DNA of 64,000 nt from CAJXQU01 sp965223825 (GTDB lineage: Bacteria; Pseudomonadota; Gammaproteobacteria; CAJXQU01), in the NCBI GenBank assembly GCA_965223825.1, contig OZ245018.1, forward strand, positions 1,860,001-1,924,000. Direction: 5' to 3'. A model generated the notes under the pieces. That model made no database searches and had not been told where the DNA came from. It saw nothing but the letters and a program-made list of their open reading frames with translations. The translations under genes and the position numbers were made by a program. Shown here in pieces: positions 42,062 to 50,775 of this stretch (position 1 is the stretch's first letter; the number at the start of each line of letters is the position of its first letter).

Positions 42062-42077
42062 ATTACATTGCTGTAAT
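42062..42077. promoter_or_regulatory. CopR/CusR-type box, ATTACA-TTGC-TGTAAT
   Basis: A perfect inverted repeat of the same half-sites as at 28798-28813. It lies in the 560-bp gap between the MerR/CopA operon and the protein gene at 42248, about 210 bp upstream of the MerR-type promoter. It could add two-component control to that operon. The rest of 41856-42247 shows no recognisable gene. Confidence 0.65.
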
Positions 42078-42247
42078 GGATGTGTAATCCTGTTTACCCT
42101 GGCTAGTCGGAACATGCGTTGCTCCCAGCACAAAGCGGGAGAACCGCCAGCAGGGATTTCAAAGGTTCAGGAACCAGGATCCGCAAAGGCGGAACCATTC
42201 ACGAAACAGGTATCGCAGTTGTTATACCAGCGGGATTACCGGCCTGA

Positions 42248-42748
42248 TCAGGCCGTTTTGGGAGGATGAAAAATACGTGAGGGGAGCCGCGCCAACAGTG
42301 GTTCCGGCGGGGTATTGAACACATCGCAGGCGGCATGATTCATAGTATTTTTATAAAATGAACCGACAGCCCCAACTGTTCCCGAGGCTGAACAGGTTGG
42401 CGCACAATGACTGGCCGATAGACAGCCTGAGTCACAATGACCGGTTAAGCACTTACCGCAGGGTTTGGACAAATCACTACTGTCGGCAATTTGGTGACAG
42501 GGCATTGTCGAAGCAGTGAGGCTATGCCCTGCCGCCTGTTTACCATACTCATTCGGGTTGAGAGGATTGGAAGTGGCCGCTGGGACTGGGAGCGTATGGT
42601 CCAGATCCGATACTGAGGCGATCGCGCCAATATTGGGCGCACTTGCTGATACTGGAGAGTGAACCTGTATATCTCCGGGTAATGCAGCCATCAGTGGTTG
42701 CGCAAGCAACCCCCAAATGACCAGCACAATACCCAGATAATGAACCAT
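42248..42748 (-). CDS. Cys/His-rich exported protein (CopL/CzcI-like) downstream of cusA
   Basis: A 166-residue protein with an N-terminal signal or helix (MVHYLGIVLVIWGLLAQPLMA). A low-complexity middle is followed by a Cys/His cluster (MPCHQIAD, CGKCLTGHCDSGCLSASHCAPTC) and a tail SRIFHPPKTA that echoes the SSLFRPPIS tails of the proteins at 12148 and 49647. A polyG ribosome site precedes ATG 42748. It probably binds copper in the periplasm. An FNR/ANR-like box lies 55-68 bp upstream. Confidence 0.65.
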   Translation of the reverse strand: MVHYLGIVLVIWGLLAQPLMAALPGDIQVHSPVSASAPNIGAIASVSDLDHTLPVPAATSNPLNPNEYGKQAAGHSLTASTMPCHQIADSSDLSKPCGKCLTGHCDSGCLSASHCAPTCSASGTVGAVGSFYKNTMNHAACDVFNTPPEPLLARLPSRIFHPPKTA

Positions 42749-42802
42749 ATCGGCCCCCCTTTATTGACCGTTTTAATCTAGCAGATCTGATATTGCCAGT
42801 TC

Positions 42803-42816
42803 TTGATCTGAATCAA
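42803..42816. promoter_or_regulatory. FNR/ANR-type box TTGAT-CTGA-ATCAA
   Basis: A perfect match to the FNR/ANR consensus TTGATNNNNATCAA, 55-68 bp upstream of the Cys-rich protein gene (start 42748), suitable for oxygen-responsive activation. A one-mismatch copy lies at 50104-50117 before the related gene at the head of the cus cluster. Confidence 0.65.
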
Positions 42817-42941
42817 ATGTTTGACACCGATGTGTTTCTCATCGGTTCCACAACCAGAACCAACGGAGAGGCCAAGAATATAGGGTTAGAATTCAGAACG
42901 GCGCACCCGAACTTTATAATCGGGTACGCCAGGTTCATTGA

Positions 42942-45900
42942 TTAAGTTCCGTCATTACCCTTGCTCTGCTTCCAAAGCAGATAAACCGCCGGCAATACCA
43001 ACAAGGTCAACACCACGGCACTCAGCATTCCACCCACCATAGGCGCCGCAATCCGACTCATGACTTCCGAACCGGTACCCGTGCCGTACATAATAGGTAA
43101 CAGCCCCACGATAATCGCCGCTGCAGTCATCATCACGGGTCTTACCCTTAGGCCGGCACCGTGCAACACCGCGTGGCGCAATGTTTCCTTTCGCGGTTCA
43201 ACACCTTTCTGCTCACATTCTTCCAGCATATGGCGATAGGCCTGATTGAGGTACACCAGCATGATGACCCCGATTTCTACTGCTACACCTGCCAGCGCAA
43301 TAAACCCTACGCCAACAGCGACAGAGAAGTTGTAGCCGAGCAAGTACATCAGCCAGATCGAGCCCACCATGGCTAGCGGCAGAGTCCCCATGATGATCGC
43401 GACCTCGGCAACGCTGCGAAAATTGAAATAGAGCAGCACGATGATAATGGCCAACGTCAGTGGCACCACATAGGTGAGTTTTTCTTTGGCTCTTAGCATG
43501 TATTCGTACTGTCCCGACCAGTTGAGGGAGTAGCCTGCGGGTAGCTCGACCTGATCGGCCACCACAGCCATGGCATTTTTTACGTAACTGCCAATATCCA
43601 CGCCATCGATGTCAACAAAGGTCCAGCCATTAAGGCGGGCATTCTCGCTCTTGATGGCAGGTGGGCCGTCTTCCACATAAACACGAGCGACATCCCCCAA
43701 TGCAATGCGCTGGCCACTGGTTGTTACAATAGGCAGCAAGGCCAGTTGTTCCGGCGAGTTACGATAGTCCTGCGGATAACGCAGATTGACGGGATAACGC
43801 TCCAACCCTTCGATTGTCTGCGCGACGTTCATGCCGCCGATAGCAGTGGCCACCACCTGCTGCACGTCAGCGATATTGAGACCATAACGCGCTGCCTTTT
43901 CCCGCTGAATATCCACCTTGATATAACGGCCACCCGCTACTCGCTCGGAATACACTGAGGCGGTGCCAGGTACATCTTTGAGCACCTGTTCCAGACGCTT
44001 GCCGATTTTTTCGATTTCCCTCAGATCAGGGCCAGCCACCTTGATGCCTACCGGGGTTTTAATACCCGTGGCCAGCATGTCGATACGGGTTTTGATGGGC
44101 ATCACCCAGGCATTGGTCAGTCCAGGAAACTTCACCAAGGCATCCAGTTCCTTTTTTAACGATTCCGTGATCATGCCATCGCGCCACTCCTCTCTCGGTT
44201 TCAACTGGACAAAGGTTTCAATCATGGTCAGGGGCGCCGGGTCAGTGGCTGTTTCTGCCCGACCGATTTTGCCGAATACGCTTTTCACTTCGGGCACCGT
44301 GGCAATCAACTTGTCAGTTTGTTGCAGGATCTCCCGTGCTTTACCTATGGACAGCCCCGGATAGGTGGTGGGCATATACATCAAATCGCCCTCATCCAGG
44401 GGGGGGATAAATTCGCTACCTATCTGGCTGACTGGCCAAAACCCGATAACCGTAATCACCAGGGCTAACACGAGCGTGGATTTAGGGTAATTGAGCACGG
44501 TTTTAAGCGCAGGCATATACACGCCAATCAACGCGCGATTGAGTGGGTTTTTGTGCTCGGGCAATACTTTTCCGCGAATAAAATAGCCCATCAGCACGGG
44601 CACCAGCGTTACCGCCAATGCAGCGCTTGCGGCCATCGCATAGGTTTTGGTAAAGGCCAGCGGCGAGAACATACGGCCTTCCTGCGCCTCCAAGGTAAAC
44701 ACCGGCACGAAACTCACGGTGATAATCAGCAGGCTGAAAAATAGCGCCGGCCCCACCTCGGCAGCAGATTCCGCGACTACCTGCCAGCGATTTTCGTTGG
44801 TCAGTGGTGTTCGCTCCATATGCTTGTGCATGTTCTCTATCATGACGATGGCGCCGTCGATCATGGCGCCGATGGCAATGGCAATCCCGCCCAACGACAT
44901 GATATTGGCGTTGAGTCCTTGCGCATGCATGACGATAAATGCGACAAGAATACCCACTGGCAAACTGACAATGGCCACCAGACTGGAGCGGATATGAAAC
45001 AGGAAGACGACACACACCAGGGCCACGACGATGAACTCTTCCAGCAATTTGTGCCACAGGTTTTCCACCGCACGCTCAATCAGGCCGGAACGATCATAGA
45101 CCGTCACGATTTCCACACCCTCAGGCAACCCGGCCTTGAGTGTCTCCAGCTTGGCTTTGACGCCATCAATGGTTTTTTGCGCATTCTCGCCAAAACGCAT
45201 GACCACGATGCCGCCCACCGTTTCACCTTCGCCATTGAGTTCGGCAATGCCCCGGCGCATCTGCGGCCCGACGTCGATGTCCGCCACATCCTTTAACAGC
45301 AAGGGGGTACCGTTTACGTTCAGGCCCAAAGGGATATTGGCCAGATCATCACGCCCCTGGATGTAGCCAGACGCGCGCACCATGTATTCCGCTTCGGCCA
45401 TTTCCACCACCGACGCCCCGACCTCCTGGTTACCCCGCTGGATCGCCATTTGGATATGGGACAGCGGGATGTTGAAGGCCCGTAACTTATCCGGGTGAAC
45501 CCTGACCTGATATTGCTTCACCATGCCACCCAGGGCGGAAACTTCCGACACGCCGGGAACCGTTTGCAGCTCGTATTTCAAGAACCAGTCCTGCAGGCTG
45601 CGCAGCTGGCTGAGATCGTGCTGACCGGTGCGGTCCACCAGCGCGTAGAGGTAGACCCAACCCACACCGGTGGCATCCGGCCCCAATTGCGGCCTGGCAT
45701 TGGGCGGCAAAGTCGGTGCCACCTGCGACAGGTACTCCAGCACTCGCGATCGCGCCCAGTAAGCATCGGTATCCTCATCAAAAATGACATAGACATAGGA
45801 GTCGCCGAAAAAGGAGTAACCCCGAACCGTAACGGCGCCAGGCACGGACAGCATGGCTGTAGTCAGTGGATAGGTGACCTGATCTTCCACCACCTGCGGC

Positions 45901-46070
45901 GCCTGCCCCGGATAACTGGTTTTGATAATCACCTGCACGTCCGACAAATCGGGAATGGCATCCACTGGCGTGTTTTTCAGGGACCAACCGCCGATCCCCA
46001 CCAGAATCAGGGTGGCCAGCAGCACAAAAAAGCGGTTTTGGACAGACCAGCGGATAATACCTTCAATCAT
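42942..46070 (-). CDS. cusA: CusA-type Cu(I)/Ag(I) RND efflux pump
   Basis: A 1042-residue HME-RND pump. Helix 4 carries GAMIDGAIVMIENMHKHME, the HME4/CusA signature for monovalent Cu/Ag, and Met residues (for example EGRMF, MTMIETF) line the likely methionine relay. Two large periplasmic loops and twelve helices are intact, and the C-terminus ends LPAVYLLWKQSKGNDGT. Its ATG overlaps the cusB stop. It exports periplasmic or cytosolic Cu(I)/Ag(I) through CusB and CusC. Confidence 0.94.
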   Translation of the reverse strand: MIEGIIRWSVQNRFFVLLATLILVGIGGWSLKNTPVDAIPDLSDVQVIIKTSYPGQAPQVVEDQVTYPLTTAMLSVPGAVTVRGYSFFGDSYVYVIFDEDTDAYWARSRVLEYLSQVAPTLPPNARPQLGPDATGVGWVYLYALVDRTGQHDLSQLRSLQDWFLKYELQTVPGVSEVSALGGMVKQYQVRVHPDKLRAFNIPLSHIQMAIQRGNQEVGASVVEMAEAEYMVRASGYIQGRDDLANIPLGLNVNGTPLLLKDVADIDVGPQMRRGIAELNGEGETVGGIVVMRFGENAQKTIDGVKAKLETLKAGLPEGVEIVTVYDRSGLIERAVENLWHKLLEEFIVVALVCVVFLFHIRSSLVAIVSLPVGILVAFIVMHAQGLNANIMSLGGIAIAIGAMIDGAIVMIENMHKHMERTPLTNENRWQVVAESAAEVGPALFFSLLIITVSFVPVFTLEAQEGRMFSPLAFTKTYAMAASAALAVTLVPVLMGYFIRGKVLPEHKNPLNRALIGVYMPALKTVLNYPKSTLVLALVITVIGFWPVSQIGSEFIPPLDEGDLMYMPTTYPGLSIGKAREILQQTDKLIATVPEVKSVFGKIGRAETATDPAPLTMIETFVQLKPREEWRDGMITESLKKELDALVKFPGLTNAWVMPIKTRIDMLATGIKTPVGIKVAGPDLREIEKIGKRLEQVLKDVPGTASVYSERVAGGRYIKVDIQREKAARYGLNIADVQQVVATAIGGMNVAQTIEGLERYPVNLRYPQDYRNSPEQLALLPIVTTSGQRIALGDVARVYVEDGPPAIKSENARLNGWTFVDIDGVDIGSYVKNAMAVVADQVELPAGYSLNWSGQYEYMLRAKEKLTYVVPLTLAIIIVLLYFNFRSVAEVAIIMGTLPLAMVGSIWLMYLLGYNFSVAVGVGFIALAGVAVEIGVIMLVYLNQAYRHMLEECEQKGVEPRKETLRHAVLHGAGLRVRPVMMTAAAIIVGLLPIMYGTGTGSEVMSRIAAPMVGGMLSAVVLTLLVLPAVYLLWKQSKGNDGT

Positions 46071-47668
46071 GGCTTGTCCTCCCCGTTGCGCTGGCCTTGA
46101 TCCATATCGATCGCATCATGGCTCATACCCTGATGCTGGCTGTTGTCCATGGATTGCCCGTCCCCCTCCCTGGGCGCATCTTCGGACACCTGTTCCAGTC
46201 GATGGATCTGGCTGATCACGTAGTGGTTGTCCCCGTTCCGCTGAATCTCCACATGCAGCTTCATGTCGGGTTTCAGCCCATCCAGATCCACTGCGGGGTC
46301 CACAGTAAAATCCATCGTCATGGCCGGCCATTGCCAGGCATCGATGGGGTCGTGAGCCAGCTTGAGCATTCGGTGTTCGACCATGACGCCTTCAATACGG
46401 GCGTCGACCGATACCGATGCCGGTGTTTCAGGCTGGGTATCGTCATCCGGGCTGTGGTTCATGCGACGAAAATCCGAGGTCTTGCTGGATTCGGAATCAA
46501 TCAAAAATTGAGCGGAAGTCACAAGCCGGTCGCCCTCGTTGAGCCCCGACAGAATCTCCACCTGGTTCTCGCCAATCCGCCCCACCTCGACGGCGATGGA
46601 TTTAAAGCGCCCGTCACCTTTAGCCAACACGACCCGCGATTGACTACCCGTGCGAATCAGTGCTTCACGGGGAATGAGCAACGCCTCCCGAGCGGGTTGT
46701 GTCGCTATCGTCATTTGCGCAAACATACCCGGCCGCAAGTAACCGTCCGGGTTGTCGAATCGTACCCGCACCCGAGCTGTTCGAGTCTGGGTATTCAGTG
46801 ACGGGTAGATATAGTCAACCGTGCCAGACCACGTGCGTCCTGGCAGATAATCGAGGTACATGCGCACTGCATCGCCCTCTCGCACACTCATAACCTGACG
46901 CTCGAACACTTCTCCTATGACCCAGATATGTTCCAGCTGCCCGATGGCCATCATTTCCATACCGGGTTTCACAAACATGCCTTCACGGACCATAAGATTG
47001 TCCAATACGCCGGATTGCGGGGCCTTGATGGTGATGGCCTGACTGACCTTTGCGGATTTTTTCAGTCGGTGGATCTCCGATTCCGGCACCTGTAAAGCCG
47101 ACAGCCGTTCCATGGCAGCAGTGATTAGTGTTGGGTTATTTCGCTTTAATGCCAGCAACAGTTCTTCCTGAGCATTGACCAGGGTAGGCGAATATAAGGC
47201 ATAGAGCGGTTCGCCTTGAGTGACCGGATCTCCGGCGGCTTTGACATGGAGTTTTTCAATCCAGCCTTCTACCCGTGGATGAATGTGAACAAGACGGTCT
47301 TCATCATATTGCACATAGCCCACGGTATTGACAGAGACGTCCAGCTGCCCCCGAGTGGCAGGCGCTGTACGTACGCCGAGGTTATTGACCACATCGGGAG
47401 AGATGGTGACTGTGCCAATCTCCTGATCGCCGCCCGCGTTTTCATACACTGGTATCAGATCCATCCCCATAGGGGATTTACCCGGATTATCGCGCTTATA
47501 ATTGGGATTCATCGGCGCGACCCAGTAGAGTGGTTTTTTCTCGGTTGCAACGTCATCATCGCCCGTGGTCCCTTTCATACGCCATAGGGCCGAATAGTGA
47601 GCAAGGGTCGCTGTCGCAATCAACAAGGCAACTGTAATGAAAAAAGATTTATTCAATTGAATCTTCAT
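46067..47668 (-). CDS. cusB: CusB adaptor with N-terminal metal-binding motif and C-terminal CusF-like domain
   Basis: A 533-residue membrane fusion protein. It has an N-terminal anchor helix (about 9-25) and a heavy-metal-binding motif (YWVAPMNPNYKRDNPGKSP, 48-66, continuing MGMDLIPVYE). Hairpin, lipoyl and beta-barrel domains follow. A C-terminal CusF-type OB domain (about 420-490) has the Cu(I) ligand set in WQWPAMTMDF (Trp plus two Met). CusF is normally a separate periplasmic chaperone; here it is fused. The His/Met tail is SQHQGMSHDAIDMDQG. It overlaps cusC and cusA by 4 bp on each side. Confidence 0.93.
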   Translation of the reverse strand: MKIQLNKSFFITVALLIATATLAHYSALWRMKGTTGDDDVATEKKPLYWVAPMNPNYKRDNPGKSPMGMDLIPVYENAGGDQEIGTVTISPDVVNNLGVRTAPATRGQLDVSVNTVGYVQYDEDRLVHIHPRVEGWIEKLHVKAAGDPVTQGEPLYALYSPTLVNAQEELLLALKRNNPTLITAAMERLSALQVPESEIHRLKKSAKVSQAITIKAPQSGVLDNLMVREGMFVKPGMEMMAIGQLEHIWVIGEVFERQVMSVREGDAVRMYLDYLPGRTWSGTVDYIYPSLNTQTRTARVRVRFDNPDGYLRPGMFAQMTIATQPAREALLIPREALIRTGSQSRVVLAKGDGRFKSIAVEVGRIGENQVEILSGLNEGDRLVTSAQFLIDSESSKTSDFRRMNHSPDDDTQPETPASVSVDARIEGVMVEHRMLKLAHDPIDAWQWPAMTMDFTVDPAVDLDGLKPDMKLHVEIQRNGDNHYVISQIHRLEQVSEDAPREGDGQSMDNSQHQGMSHDAIDMDQGQRNGEDKP

Positions 47669-49002
47669 GGGGTTAATCCTTCAGCGTGTTCTCTGCTGGT
47701 GGCGGGAAACGGTTCTGAACCATTTTTGGACAAGAGGTAATTCAACTCGGCAATCATCTTCAGCCGATCAATCCTGATCGTTAAAAAGTCGATCTTGGCA
47801 TTTAACTCAGCAATGCGGGCGCGCACCGCTTCGGCAAAGTCGCCGTCGTCGTTGTTGTAGGCGGCCAGGGCAGCTTCGGCCTGCTCTGACATTTGCGGCA
47901 ATAACTGCTCGGCGTAGAGCGCGCGACGATCATTCAGGCGCTGTAGCTGGACCAAGGCCGTATCCAGTTCCGCCATCAGCTTTCGCGCCATCAGTAACTT
48001 GTCAGTTTTCAAGGCCTCGGCCCGAGAAGTGGCCGCACTGACGTCTTTATCCTGTCGCTTGCCGGTGAAAAGCGGCAGGTCAAAGGTCACACCGACAGAG
48101 AACAAATCAGCGCGGTCGCGACCCATGGGATCATCGTCCCTATAGCCGTATTGGGCGGAAAGACCCCACTCAGGTTTATATTTCTGGCGCGCTAATTCGA
48201 CCCCGGTCTCCATGGCATCAATACGCTGATCAAGTGCCAGCAAGAGTGGGTGCCGATTGACCTGTTCATAGAGCAAACGATCACTATCCGGCTGACTTCC
48301 CACCGACGTCGGCTCATCACCGTACTGACTGGGCACAAGCTGCGCTAACGGCAGACGGGCGCGACCGCCGACCCACTCGGATAAACGCTGCTGTGCTGAC
48401 TCCGACTGTTGCCGCAGCACCGTCAAACGATCGTCCAACCGGGTAAGCTCCAATTGGGCCCGGATAATATCCTGCTGGCGGGCACGTCCCAGTGCCGACG
48501 AATAGCTCGCTTTGGTTGCATCCACCAAATGTTCAAACAGCGAGCGATCCCGCTCAATCAATCGAATGCTCTCCTGGGCCCTGAATGCTTCCAGCCACAG
48601 CTGCGAGACAGTAGCCGCTACCTTGGCCTGGCGATTCTGCCTGAGCAATGGCTCCTGTTCCGCCAACTCCTGTTTCTGACGGCTGGACAACTCCAGGCTA
48701 TCGCCGCGAGGAAACATCTGACTAACACCTACAGTGAGCTGCGTCATAGGCTCCTGGTTGATATCGAAGCTATCGGTAGGAAAGTTAGCCGCCATCAGGC
48801 TGACCTTGGGGTCTGGCAGCGTCGATGCTGAAATTGATTCGCTGGTCAAAGCGTCTTCGCGATGCCGGCTACCGTTCAGCCAGGGATCCGTGGCAATGGC
48901 ATGGGCGATGGCCTCATCCAGACTCAACGTATTAGCCGGGCTCTGCGCAAATACAGGAAGCCCCACCAGCAAAAACAATAAAAATACCCATTGAATGTTC
49001 AT
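47665..49002 (-). CDS. cusC: CusC-like outer-membrane factor (TolC family)
   Basis: A 445-residue TolC-family channel with a signal peptide (MNIQWVFLLFLLVGLPVFA-QS) and two OEP repeats (about 30-210 and 235-430). It forms the outer-membrane exit duct of the Cus pump. It is first of cusCBA, 11 bp after a DUF411 gene on the same strand. Confidence 0.9.
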   Translation of the reverse strand: MNIQWVFLLFLLVGLPVFAQSPANTLSLDEAIAHAIATDPWLNGSRHREDALTSESISASTLPDPKVSLMAANFPTDSFDINQEPMTQLTVGVSQMFPRGDSLELSSRQKQELAEQEPLLRQNRQAKVAATVSQLWLEAFRAQESIRLIERDRSLFEHLVDATKASYSSALGRARQQDIIRAQLELTRLDDRLTVLRQQSESAQQRLSEWVGGRARLPLAQLVPSQYGDEPTSVGSQPDSDRLLYEQVNRHPLLLALDQRIDAMETGVELARQKYKPEWGLSAQYGYRDDDPMGRDRADLFSVGVTFDLPLFTGKRQDKDVSAATSRAEALKTDKLLMARKLMAELDTALVQLQRLNDRRALYAEQLLPQMSEQAEAALAAYNNDDGDFAEAVRARIAELNAKIDFLTIRIDRLKMIAELNYLLSKNGSEPFPATSREHAEGLTP

Positions 49003-49013
49003 CGTTATATGTC

Positions 49014-49514
49014 CTATTGCTGATCGCGACTATTCACAGATGCAAACACGTCAGCCGAACCGTCTTTTTTAAGCAGCCATACCTTGTAAGGCGTAAACCT
49101 GTCACCCATCTCCATACCCGGGCTGCCTGCCGGCATGCCGGGCACACTAAGGCCGATGGCGTCATCAGGAGGGTTTTCCAGAAACTGCTGAACAAAGCGC
49201 GCAGGGATATGGCCTTCGAACACATAACCGTTACTCGTCACTGCTGTATGGCAGGACTGGAACTCAGGTGCTATGCCATAGTCATTTTTAATGCGATTCA
49301 AGTCCGACGGGTGGTGGGTTTTTGTGTCAAAACCAACATCTTCCATATGGTGAACCCATTGCTGGCAGCATTGACAGGTGCGGCTTTTATAAACATCCAA
49401 CGTGGCAATCGTTGCGCTTTTAGTTGCGTGATTTTCGCTTTCGGAACAAGCGGTAAGAAATAACAGGAATACGATCAGCGCCGGAAAGCGCAGATAGGTA
49501 TGTAACGGCTTCAT
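49014..49514 (-). CDS. DUF411 metal-binding lipoprotein (CopG-like)
   Basis: A 166-residue protein from ATG 49514 (MKPLHTY), with GGGAG upstream. The lipoprotein signal ends LLFLTAC-S. The DUF411 fold follows, with KSRTCQCCQQWVHHME (a CxCC cluster) and SCHTAVTSNGYVFEGHIPA, and GLSVPGMPAGSPGMEMG near the C-terminus. DUF411/CopG proteins are periplasmic copper-binding components of cop/cus clusters. It immediately precedes cusC and is probably in the same operon. Confidence 0.88.
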   Translation of the reverse strand: MKPLHTYLRFPALIVFLLFLTACSESENHATKSATIATLDVYKSRTCQCCQQWVHHMEDVGFDTKTHHPSDLNRIKNDYGIAPEFQSCHTAVTSNGYVFEGHIPARFVQQFLENPPDDAIGLSVPGMPAGSPGMEMGDRFTPYKVWLLKKDGSADVFASVNSRDQQ

Positions 49515-49646
49515 GATGACTCCCAATCAAGAGTTGCAGTGAACGCGCTCGTAGCGATGGCGCGTTTTAAACATACGTTATGGGAGTTTTTATCTCCCGC
49601 TTATCGAGTCGTCAGACGCCTGAATTTCAGGCGTACCAACCCTACT

Positions 49647-50027
49647 TCAGCGGGAAATGGGGGGGCGAAACAGCGAGGAAGCTGCCTGGGAGAGGAAGGA
49701 AACCGAATACGCTGTATTGAGGGTTTGAGAAAACTGAACGGAAAACGGCGACAGTGTACTCACCACCGCAACGCTTGCAGAGATGCAATCCAACTGAGAG
49801 CAGTGATCCTGGCTGCAACAATCAGCGGCATCAGCCGTAAGGGCATTATTGATCTGGATATTGTTTGCCTTGGTATGGCTTCCATGATCCATTGCCCCCG
49901 TCATTACTGGAACATCAGGTTCGTGACTCATCTTGTGGCAGGGCAATTTCGCAACAGCGAACGACTGGCTGGTAAAAGCCAGTAACGCGAAGATCGCCAT
50001 GTAAAATCTGAATCTGCTAAGCCACAT
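49647..50027 (-). CDS. CopL-family small Cys/His-rich protein
   Basis: A 126-residue protein from ATG 50027 (MWLSRFRFYMAIFALLAFTSQSFA), with a signal or helix. The mature part holds CHKMSHEPDV, MDHGSH, and a CCSQDHCSQLDC cluster, and ends SSLFRPPISR, nearly identical to the tail of the protein at 12148. CopL proteins are small periplasmic metal binders or regulators at cop operon heads. It stands first in the DUF411-cusCBA cluster, 133 bp upstream of DUF411. Confidence 0.72.
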   Translation of the reverse strand: MWLSRFRFYMAIFALLAFTSQSFAVAKLPCHKMSHEPDVPVMTGAMDHGSHTKANNIQINNALTADAADCCSQDHCSQLDCISASVAVVSTLSPFSVQFSQTLNTAYSVSFLSQAASSLFRPPISR

Positions 50028-50103
50028 AATCTGCAAATGGTTATATTAACATTAGGAAAGATACCTTATTCTCTCGAAAGTTCAAACATAACGCCCTTGA
50101 TGA

Positions 50104-50117
50104 TTGACATAGATCAA
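50104..50117. promoter_or_regulatory. FNR/ANR-like box TTGAC-ATAG-ATCAA
   Basis: One mismatch from TTGATNNNNATCAA, lying 77-90 bp upstream of the CopL-like gene start (50027). It is the same kind of site as 42803-42816. Confidence 0.5.
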
Positions 50118-50175
50118 TCAACGGATACTTCCATTAAGCGCCAGAACTGCAAATATTGACTTGAGGCCCACCCCG

Positions 50176-50349
50176 TCAGGATTGACCTGCGCTTCGAAGC
50201 ACTTCATATGCAGTGTGCAGAAAAACCACAGCCACAACACTGGCGACTATTAATAAGTCCGGCCAATAAGAATTGAGCCAAATAACCAGAACCCCTGAAA
50301 TAATCACGACGTACAACCGACCGAAAGAGGCTTCAACTGTCCAGCCCGC
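50176..50349 (-). pseudogene. relic of the C-terminal helices of a CDF cation transporter
   Basis: The minus-strand frame ending at TGA 50176-50178 reads GWTVEASFGRLYVVIISGVL, VIWLNSYWPDLLIVASVVAV, VFLHTAYEVLRSAGQS. This matches the final helix pair of CDF transporters (compare GSRYPDLVIGLIIGLIVLNG in the intact protein at 19667). Nothing of the N-terminal domain is left; the fragment begins within 10 bp of the lysE stop. Confidence 0.78.
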
Positions 50350-50767
50350 ACAATACCTTCAGGCCTTCACAATGAGATAACCGCCCGCCCCCACCAGCAG
50401 GCCACCGGCGGCGACTCTGGCCTCCTGCCGAAATACAACGTCTTTCGATAGACAGGCAATCCGATTGGCCGCCAGTGCATAGGCAACCTTGACACCGCCG
50501 ACGGCAATGACCGTCACCAGCATAATAAGTACGACATCGGACATTGTCAGGGACGCGATATCGACAAAGGCGGGAAACAAGCTTGCATAGAACAGGATAG
50601 CCTTGATATCGCCCAGGGTCAGCGCCAGTCCGGATAGAAAACTGGTCGCCATACCGCCTGTGACCTGACCCGCATTCACAACCCTGGTGTCCGCCGCGTG
50701 CCGGATCAACTGCCAACCAACCCAGACCAGATAACCGGCAGCCAGGTAGCGGATCATGGCGAAGAAG

Positions 50768-50775
50768 GCACCCAT
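50768..50775. repeat. target-site duplication (left), GCACCCAT
   Basis: The 8-bp sequence GCACCCAT directly abuts the left IS end and is repeated at 51748-51755 on the right. Eight bp lies in the 6-9 bp range known for IS982-family insertions. Confidence 0.92.

Noticed and set aside
42051..42269. 72-codon ORF beginning in the CopR-like box
   Set aside because: The start overlaps the regulatory palindrome, there is no ribosome site and it runs into the convergent gene; treated as non-coding.
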